Positions 34,186 through 39,039 of a DNA stretch of 39,039 nt are shown in pieces; the stretch's first letter is position 1; each line of letters begins with the position of its first letter. Below the pieces are notes generated by a model. It had not been told where the DNA came from and ran no database searches. It saw only the letters and a list, made by a program, of their open reading frames with translations. The position numbers and the translations under genes are program-made. The stretch is from assembly GCA_036379355.1 (NCBI GenBank), contig DASVGV010000053.1, forward strand, positions 1-39,039, read 5' to 3'. This DNA is from CAJCIY01 sp036379355. Lineage in GTDB: Bacteria > Actinomycetota > Actinomycetes > Mycobacteriales > CAJCIY01.

Positions 34186-34815
34186 TCAGGTGGCCGCGGC
34201 GAGCTTCCGGCTGGAGAGGACCTCGTCGATGATGCCGTACTCCTTGGCCTCCTCGGCGGTGAGGATCTTGTCCCGCTCGATGTCCTGGCGGACCTGCTCC
34301 GGCGTGCGGCCCGAGTGCCGGGACAGCATCTCCTCCAGCAGCGAGCGCATGCGCAGGATCTCCCGGGCTTGGATCTCGATGTCCGACCCGGACCCGCCGC
34401 CCTCGGAGTACGGCTGGTGGATGAGGATCCGCGAGTGGTACAGCGCGTGCCGCTTGCCGGGCGTCCCGGCCGCGACCAGCACCGCTGCGGCCGAGGCGGC
34501 CTGACCCATGCAGTAGGTCGCGATGTCCGGCCGGACGAAGCTCATCGTGTCGTAGATCGCGGTGAGCGCCGTGAACGAGCCGCCCGGGCTGTTGACGTAG
34601 ATCGAGATGTCTCTGTCGGGGTCCTCGGACTCCAGGTGCAGCAGCTGGGCCATGACGACGTTGGCGACGCCGTCATCGATCGGCGTACCGAGAAAGATGA
34701 TCCGGTCGCGCAACAGCCGGCTGAAGATGTCGTCACGCCGCTCCCCCCGGCTGGTCTGCTCGGTGACGATGGGGATCGTGTAGTCGCTCGCCTGGCCGGG
34801 CGTGTAGAGCTCCAT
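34186..34815 (-). CDS. clpP2: ATP-dependent Clp protease proteolytic subunit ClpP2
   Basis: 209 residues. Catalytic S108 in GQAASAAAVLV and H133 in RILIHQP; the aspartate lies in the DIERDK region. Actinobacterial ClpP2 forms a mixed tetradecamer with ClpP1. Start ATG 34815 (MELYTPGQASDYTIP) preferred; a GTG four codons upstream is possible. Starts eight bases after the clpP1 stop. Confidence 0.95.
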   Translation of the reverse strand: MELYTPGQASDYTIPIVTEQTSRGERRDDIFSRLLRDRIIFLGTPIDDGVANVVMAQLLHLESEDPDRDISIYVNSPGGSFTALTAIYDTMSFVRPDIATYCMGQAASAAAVLVAAGTPGKRHALYHSRILIHQPYSEGGGSGSDIEIQAREILRMRSLLEEMLSRHSGRTPEQVRQDIERDKILTAEEAKEYGIIDEVLSSRKLAAAT

Positions 34816-34823
34816 CGGTCCGC

Positions 34824-35444
34824 TCACCTTCCACTGTTCTCGGCCACCGCGCCGACCGTCGTCACCACGTGGTCGACGAAGCCGTAGTCCTTGGCCTCCT
34901 CGGCGGTGAACCACCGGTCGCGGTCGGAGTCCTTCTCGACCTGCTCCACCGTCTGGCCCGTGTGGTGGGCGATCCGCTCCTGCATGGTCTTCTTCGTGTA
35001 GAGCATCTGCTCGGCCTGGATCGCGATGTCGCTCGCGGTGCCGCCGAAGCCGCCGGACGGCTGATGCATCATGATCCGCGCGTGCGGGGTGGCGTACCGC
35101 TTGCCCGCCGTCCCGGCGCAGAGCAGGAACTGCCCCATGCTGGCGGCAAGACCCATGGCGACCGTGGACACGTCGTTGGGGATGAGCTGCATGGTGTCGT
35201 AGATCGCCATGCCGGCGCTGACCGAGCCGCCCGGCGAGTTGATGTAGAGCGAGATGTCGCGCTCGGGGTCCTCCGCCGACAGCAGCAACAGCTGCGCGCA
35301 CAGGGCGTTGGCGATGCTGTCCTCGACCTGGGAGCCGAGGAACAGGATGCGCTCCTTCAGCAGCCGGTTGTAGACCGAGTCGTCGAGGTTCATGCCGCCG
35401 TTGGGCAGCCGCATCAGCGGCGTCCTCACCACGTCGATGCCCAT
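34824..35444 (-). CDS. clpP1: ATP-dependent Clp protease proteolytic subunit ClpP1
   Basis: 206 residues. Catalytic S102 in MGLAASMGQFLL and H127 in RIMMHQPSGG. Start ATG 35444 fixed by AAGGAG six bases upstream. First gene of the clpP1-clpP2 unit, with a -10 at 35531-35536 and a ClgR-like box at 35575-35591. Confidence 0.95.
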   Translation of the reverse strand: MGIDVVRTPLMRLPNGGMNLDDSVYNRLLKERILFLGSQVEDSIANALCAQLLLLSAEDPERDISLYINSPGGSVSAGMAIYDTMQLIPNDVSTVAMGLAASMGQFLLCAGTAGKRYATPHARIMMHQPSGGFGGTASDIAIQAEQMLYTKKTMQERIAHHTGQTVEQVEKDSDRDRWFTAEEAKDYGFVDHVVTTVGAVAENSGR

Positions 35445-35530
35445 GCCATCTCCTTCTCCGGCCACGCGGGCCGTGCGAGCGGGGCGTGGGCCCCGCCGGT
35501 GCGGCCACGGACACCGCAGCCATCTGCTCG

Positions 35531-35591
35531 AATCTAACCGGCCGCCGGCGTCGACCATGCCGTCTGGCCGCCGCGTTCGCCGAGGGCGGAC
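35531..35591 (-). promoter_or_regulatory. clpP1P2 promoter with ClgR-like activator box
   Basis: On the minus strand TAGATT (complement of 35531-35536) is a good TANNNT -10. Upstream lies an inverted repeat that reads GTTCGC-CGAGG-GCGGAC on the plus strand (35575-35591): it fits the ClgR consensus CGC-YNANR-GCG completely at the core, with half-sites GTTCGC and GTCCGC. Its centre is about 59 bases before the predicted transcription start, a normal activator position. ClgR is the known activator of clpP1P2 in Streptomyces and Corynebacterium; its gene is not in this window. Confidence 0.6.
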
Positions 35592-35616
35592 TGGCGGCCG
35601 CGGGATTGGGGCGAGG

Positions 35617-37059
35617 TCACTCCGCCGCGGGATCGGCCACGCTGACGTCGGTCGCACTGTCGTCTGCCGCACTCTCGCCGGCCGCACTCTCGCCGGCCGC
35701 ACTGTCGTTCACCTCGGCGTCAGCGTCTGCTGCTGCGGCGGACGGCCGCTCACCTCCGAGCGCGTCGAGGTCGACCCGGTTGCCGTCGGTGTCGGTGACG
35801 ACTGCCGCCTCCATCACGAGCGCGAGGGCCTTGCCGCGGACGATCTCGCTCACCAGCAGCGGGAGCTGCCCCGACTGCATGAGCTGGTTGGCGTACTCCT
35901 GGGGCGGCGTGCCGGCCCGCTGCGCGCGGCGGACGACCTGGTCGGTCAGCTCCTCGTCGGTGATGCCGAGCTCCTCCTTGGCAGCCACCGCGTCGAGAAC
36001 GAACGTCGCCTTCACCGACCTGGTCGCACCCTCGCGCAGCTCGGCATCGAACTCGGCGCGGTCCTTGCCCTGCAGGTCGAGGTAGCTCTCGAGTGTCTGG
36101 CCGATGCTCTCCAGCTCGTGGCCCATGCCGTGCAGCCTGCCCTCGACCTCGCCGTCGATCGCCGACTCCGGCAGCGGGATGTCGACGAGCCCGAGCAGCG
36201 CCTCCAGTGTCCGGTCACGGGCCTGCACGCCCTGCTCAACCCGCTTCATCGCCGCCGCGCGGTCTCGGATCGCCGCCTTCAGCTCGTCGAGGGTGTCGAA
36301 CTCGCTGGCGGTCGTCGCGAAGTCGTCGTCCAGGTCGGGCAGCACCTGCTGGCGCACGGTGCGCACGGTCACGGTCACCTGCGCCGCTCCGGCGGACTCG
36401 CCGACGAGCTCGCTCTCGAACGTGGCCGACGCGTCCGGCGTCAGGCCGACGAGCGCCTCGTCGAGACCCGGCACCAGCGAGTCGCTCCCGACCTCGTACG
36501 ACAGGCCGGAGGCGGTCGCGTCGGGGACCGGCTCGCCGTCCCGCTCGGCGGCGAGGTCGATGAGGACGTAGTCGCCGGTCGCGACCGGCCGCTCGACGCC
36601 CTCCAGCGTCCCGAACCGCTGCCGCAGCAGGGTCAGTTGCTGGTCGACGTCGTCGTCGCTGACCTCGACGGCGTCGACCGTGACTGCGAGTCCGTCGTAG
36701 TCGGGCAGCTCGAACTCTGGGCGCACGTCCACCTCGGCGGTGAACACGAGCGGCTCGCCGTCGCCGAACGAGGTGACATCGACCGTCGGCTGCGCGACAG
36801 GGCGCACCTCCTGCTCGGAGGCCGCGTCGGTGTAGAGGCGGGGCAGCGCGCCGTTGACCGCTTCGTCCAGCACGGCGGTCCGTCCCACCCGCTGGTCGAT
36901 GATGCGCGGCGGCACCTTGCCCGGGCGGAAGCCCTGCACCCGTACCTGCGAGGCGATCTTCTTGTACGCCGCCGTGAGCGCCGGCTGCAGCTCCTCGAAC
37001 GGCACCTCCACGGTCAGCTTCACGCGCGTCGGGCTGAGCGCCTCCTTGACGGCCTTCAT
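35617..37059 (-). CDS. tig: Trigger factor (ribosome-associated chaperone)
   Basis: 480 residues from ATG 37059 (MKAVKEALSPTRVKL). The ribosome-docking motif GFRPGKVP is at 43-50. A FKBP-type peptidyl-prolyl isomerase domain follows at about 150-240 (GDYVLIDLAAERDGEPV), then the helical chaperone domain. The C-terminus is an acidic, alanine/serine-rich tail with 5-residue repeats (GESAA). Binds nascent chains at the ribosome exit. GAGGAG lies about 12 bases before the start. tig upstream of clpP is standard. Confidence 0.95.
   Translation of the reverse strand: MKAVKEALSPTRVKLTVEVPFEELQPALTAAYKKIASQVRVQGFRPGKVPPRIIDQRVGRTAVLDEAVNGALPRLYTDAASEQEVRPVAQPTVDVTSFGDGEPLVFTAEVDVRPEFELPDYDGLAVTVDAVEVSDDDVDQQLTLLRQRFGTLEGVERPVATGDYVLIDLAAERDGEPVPDATASGLSYEVGSDSLVPGLDEALVGLTPDASATFESELVGESAGAAQVTVTVRTVRQQVLPDLDDDFATTASEFDTLDELKAAIRDRAAAMKRVEQGVQARDRTLEALLGLVDIPLPESAIDGEVEGRLHGMGHELESIGQTLESYLDLQGKDRAEFDAELREGATRSVKATFVLDAVAAKEELGITDEELTDQVVRRAQRAGTPPQEYANQLMQSGQLPLLVSEIVRGKALALVMEAAVVTDTDGNRVDLDALGGERPSAAAADADAEVNDSAAGESAAGESAADDSATDVSVADPAAE
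35651..35710. repeat. Four tandem 15-bp units in the 3' end of tig
   Basis: Units at 35651, 35666, 35681 and 35696. The second and third are identical (GCCGCACTCTCGCCG); the outer two differ at a few positions. They encode NDSAA-GESAA-GESAA-DDSAT in the tail of trigger factor. Because the unit is five codons, copy-number change would not break the frame. Confidence 0.75.
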
Positions 37060-37153
37060 GGGGGCGTCGGTCTCCTCGTTCGGTGCGGCAGCGCGGAGTG
37101 CGCGGCTGCGTACGGCTGGTGGATGTGATGATCGCCGGTGAGCGACCGGTGTG

Positions 37154-37226
37154 TCGGGGCGGGGAGACTCGAACTCCCGATCTCCTGCTCCCAAAGCAGG
37201 CGCGCTAGCCACTACGCTACGCCCCG
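37154..37226 (-). tRNA. tRNA-Pro (anticodon TGG)
   Basis: Folds as a complete cloverleaf: acceptor CGGGGCG/CGCCCCG with discriminator A, D stem GCGT/GCGC, anticodon stem CCTGC/GCAGG with loop TTTGGGA, and T stem GGGAG/CTCCC with TTCGAGT. 73 bases; CCA is not encoded. Confidence 0.95.
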
Positions 37227-37278
37227 CGCGTACGGCTCATCCTAGGGGCGGACGCGGCTGCGCCCGTCGCGCGGCCCT

Positions 37279-37349
37279 GCGGGTGTAGCTCAATGGCAGA
37301 GCCCCAGCCTTCCAAGCTGGCCATGCCGGTTCGATCCCGGTCACCCGCT
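37279..37349 (+). tRNA. tRNA-Gly (anticodon TCC)
   Basis: Acceptor GCGGGTG/CACCCGC with discriminator T, anticodon stem CCAGC/GCTGG with loop CTTCCAA, T loop TTCGATC. 71 bases; CCA not encoded. Divergent from tRNA-Pro with 52 bases between. Its 3' side borders an integrase remnant, so it has probably served as an attachment site. Confidence 0.95.
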
Positions 37350-37461
37350 CCATCGGAAGCGCCTGGTCAGGCGACCGTGTCGCTGCCGCGCTGCTACCGC
37401 CAAGTCTGCTCGTGCCCCCCGCGTGTCTCTCGTTGTGGTCACGTTCTGGCGCTCCGACGCC

Positions 37462-37509
37462 GTGGGGACGTTCGTGGGGACGCCTCATGGCCAGCTTTGG
37501 TGCCATGAG
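37462..37509. repeat. Direct and inverted short repeats before the integrase remnant
   Basis: GTGGGGACG occurs twice, at 37462-37470 and 37474-37482. Then CTCATGGC (37484-37491) and GCCATGAG (37502-37509) form a perfect eight-base inverted repeat that includes the ATG of the integrase remnant. GTGGGGAC repeats are common near actinophage and integrative-element integrase genes; a role as arm-type integrase sites is inference. The rest of 37350-37461 shows nothing recognisable. Confidence 0.5.
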
Positions 37510-37877
37510 CGCGCGACGACGGTTCGGCCGCGTCAGGCGGCTGCCGTCCGGCCGGTTCCAGGCTCGCTACCTGGCCGGTGACGGTCGGCTGCACACGGCA
37601 TGCCGGCGTCGAGCGGACCCCCGAACGCAAGCCGCCGTCGATCGAGGAGGTCGAGCGCGTCGCGGCGGCGATCGAGCCGCGCTACCGGGTCCTGGTCGTG
37701 CTCGCCGCTTGGTCGGGGCTGCGGTGGGGCGAGCTGGCAGCGTTGAGCCGCCAGCGCATCGACCGCCTCCACGGCGTCATCCAGGTCGAGGAGTCGATGA
37801 TCCAGAGGTGCACGGCCCAGACGAGGGGGCGCGCACCGATCGAAGCGCGCCCTAGCAGGAACCCCAAGCGGAACTGA
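37505..37877 (+). pseudogene. Tyrosine-recombinase (integrase) remnant
   Basis: Two pieces in different frames. The first begins at ATG 37505 with ARRRFGRVRRLPSGRFQARY, the usual N-terminus of actinobacterial phage/integrative-element integrases. After about 30 residues the frame shifts by one base and the homology jumps to the catalytic domain: KPPSIEEVERVAAAIEPRY, then LAAWSGLRWGELAAL, which carries the first catalytic arginine, ending at the TGA at 37875. Most of the arm/core DNA-binding region, and the HxxR and tyrosine boxes, are missing, so it cannot be active. It adjoins tRNA-Gly, as expected for a lost integrative element. Confidence 0.8.
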
Positions 37878-37949
37878 CCAGTTCTGGCGCGGGACGCAGC
37901 CCGTCGACTGGCCGGCACGCCGTGAGGACCCGCCCGGTGAACTGGTCCA

Positions 37950-37955
37950 TATCCT
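37950..37955 (+). promoter_or_regulatory. Leaderless -10 element of the Nudix gene
   Basis: TATCCT lies six bases before the ATG at 37962, and there is no ribosome-binding site, so the transcript probably starts at the start codon. Just upstream, GAACTGGTC (37939-37947) is the exact inverse of GACCAGTTC at 37876-37884. Confidence 0.5.
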
Positions 37956-37961
37956 CCTGGC

Positions 37962-38564
37962 ATGCCGTTTGGGGACCGTGCCTCCGTTGCCGCCCGCGTG
38001 GCGGGCTTCCCGCGGGTCGCCGCGGAGCGACCGGACCTGAAGCAGGCAGCGGTGGCTCTCTGCGTCACCCTGCACGAGAACACACCGTGCCTGCTGATCA
38101 CCCGCAGGGCGGCACGCCTGCGGGATCACGCCGGGCAATGGGCGCTGCCGGGGGGCCGGCGAAACCCCCAGGAGTCCGCAATCGAGGGGGCCCTCCGCGA
38201 GACCCACGAGGAGATCGGTCTGTTGCTGGGGAGGGGCGATGTCTTGGGGGTGCTCGACGACTACGTGACGCGGTCCGGGTATGTCATGACCCCGGTGGTG
38301 TGCTGGGCTGGGGACGTGGGCGAGCTGCACGGAGCCCAGGCGGAGGTGGCGGAGGTGCATCAAGTGCCGCTGTCCGGCCTGGACGTCGAGCCTCGGTTCA
38401 GCTCGATCCCGGAGTCCGACGCCCCGGTGATCCAGCTTCCGCTGTTCGACCGCTACCTCCACGCCCCCACCGCTGCGATCGTCCATCAGTTCTGCCGGAT
38501 CGCCTGCCACGGCGAGGTGCGGCGTGTGGCGCACTTCGAACAGCCCGTCTTCGCCTGGCGCTGA
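37962..38564 (+). CDS. Nudix hydrolase, CoA-pyrophosphatase-like
   Basis: 200 residues with a perfect Nudix box (G65-x5-E-x7-RE-x-x-EE-x-G, reading GRRNPQES...RETHEEIGL), where the glutamates bind the metal ions. The stretch before it, LLITRRAARLRDHAGQWALPGGR, fits the NudL-type CoA diphosphatase signature, so hydrolysis of CoA or acyl-CoA to 4'-phosphopantetheine and 3',5'-ADP is likely. The neighbour is an acyl-CoA racemase gene on the same strand, which also fits CoA metabolism. The start appears leaderless. Confidence 0.82.
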   Translation: MPFGDRASVAARVAGFPRVAAERPDLKQAAVALCVTLHENTPCLLITRRAARLRDHAGQWALPGGRRNPQESAIEGALRETHEEIGLLLGRGDVLGVLDDYVTRSGYVMTPVVCWAGDVGELHGAQAEVAEVHQVPLSGLDVEPRFSSIPESDAPVIQLPLFDRYLHAPTAAIVHQFCRIACHGEVRRVAHFEQPVFAWR

Positions 38565-38649
38565 GCACGTCGCAGACCTGGGCCGGTCGTCCAACTGAGT
38601 GTCGGTCTGTGGCGAGCGCATGGGCAGATCCTTCTAGCCACGAGGCGAG

Positions 38650-38671
38650 GGCCGCCGGAAGGCGGGCGGCC
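38650..38671 (+). terminator. Possible terminator after the Nudix gene
   Basis: GGCCGCC (38650-38656) pairs with GGCGGCC (38665-38671) around an eight-base loop in the 166-base gap, 85 bases after the Nudix stop. No U tract. Confidence 0.35.
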
Positions 38672-38730
38672 GGATCTGTCGTTCGCGGCGTTCGCTACCG
38701 TGCGGCGATCGGTCGACACGGAGGTTGCAC

Positions 38731-39039
38731 ATGGGTCCGCTCGCAGGCATCAAGGTGATCGAGCTCGCCGGGATCGGCCCGGGGCCGTTCGCGAACATGC
38801 TGCTGGCCGATCTCGGGGCCGACGTCATCCGGGTGACCCGCCCGAGCGGCTCGGCCCCGAAGGACACGCTGCTGCGCGGGCGACCGGCGCTCGGCCTGGA
38901 CCTGAAGTCGTCGGCGGGCAAGGACCAGGTGCTGGCGCTGGTGGACCGCGCCGACGTCCTCATCGAGGGCTTCCGCCCCGGCGTCACCGAACGGCTCGGC
39001 CTCGGGCCGGACGACTGCTTCGCCCGCAACCCGCGCCTC
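38731..39039 (+). CDS. Alpha-methylacyl-CoA racemase / CaiB-BaiF family, N-terminal fragment
   Basis: The first 103 codons are present; the gene continues past the right edge. The start has GGAGG seven bases upstream. MGPLAGIKVIELAGIGPGPFAN, then LLADLGADVIRVTRPSG, LDLKSSAGKDQ and ADVLIEGFRPGVTERLGLGP, match the N-terminus of alpha-methylacyl-CoA racemases such as mycobacterial MCR more closely than formyl-CoA transferases. It would interconvert (2R)- and (2S)-methylacyl-CoA in branched-chain fatty acid or sterol side-chain degradation. Catalytic residues lie beyond the window. Confidence 0.85.
   Translation, partial: MGPLAGIKVIELAGIGPGPFANMLLADLGADVIRVTRPSGSAPKDTLLRGRPALGLDLKSSAGKDQVLALVDRADVLIEGFRPGVTERLGLGPDDCFARNPRL

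Noticed and set aside
37412..37855. A 147-residue protein as an intact gene
   Set aside because: Only its first 30 codons after ATG 37505 resemble an integrase; the rest is out of frame with the true continuation, so it belongs to the pseudogene.
1..39039. CRISPR arrays, complete insertion sequences, rRNA genes
   Set aside because: No regularly spaced repeats, no transposase motifs with terminal inverted repeats, and no rRNA signatures were seen; only two tRNA genes were found.

Overview
The window is chromosomal DNA from a high-GC Gram-positive actinobacterium. The base composition is very GC-rich, GTG starts are common, several promoters look leaderless (TANNNT six bases before the start codon), and the gene neighbourhoods are actinobacterial: rplU-rpmA-obgE-proB-proA, the radical-SAM/DUF2344/rne cluster, mreBCD-mrdA-rodA, and tig-clpP1-clpP2-clpX with a ClgR-like box. 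The genus cannot be named from what is visible.

Layout. (1) 1-3460, + strand: the end of an FAD-dependent oxidoreductase, two overlapping polytopic sugar-transferase-like membrane proteins (GT39-like, PIG-V-like) and a small membrane protein behind a strong AT-rich promoter. (2) 3480-7060: a ferritin-like di-iron protein gene (+) converging on a MoxR ATPase / VWA (CoxE-like) pair (-). Both transcription units carry almost the same 16-bp palindromic operator in their promoters. (3) 7097-12250, - strand: rplU-rpmA-obgE-proB-proA plus a small membrane protein. (4) 12290-20020: rne with a structured leader, DUF2344, an inverted DMT-type transporter, the TIGR03960-type radical SAM protein and a frameshifted AbiEi/DUF559 gene. 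(5) 20023-26130, - strand: the cell-elongation operon mreB-mreC-mreD-mrdA-rodA, preceded by ndk and folC (26317-28093). (6) 28172-32706, + strand: an inverted block holding a membrane diguanylate cyclase, an archaeal/Rickettsia-type valyl-tRNA synthetase with an altered HIGH motif, and a thioesterase. (7) 32725-37059, - strand: clpX, clpP2, clpP1 and tig, the proteostasis module. (8) 37154-39039: tRNA-Pro and tRNA-Gly, back to back, then a decayed tyrosine integrase, a Nudix hydrolase and the start of an alpha-methylacyl-CoA racemase.

Most of the content is housekeeping. The features least explained by known biology are: a three-copy family of 43-nt palindromes (14-nt arms, 15-nt loop in every copy), each placed just after the stop codon of a minus-strand gene; the shared operator linking the di-iron protein to the MoxR/VWA pair, which suggests a small co-regulated metalloprotein-maturation system; the structured leader upstream of rne; and the ValS lacking the last histidine of HIGH. 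All homology statements come from reading motifs; no database search was run.
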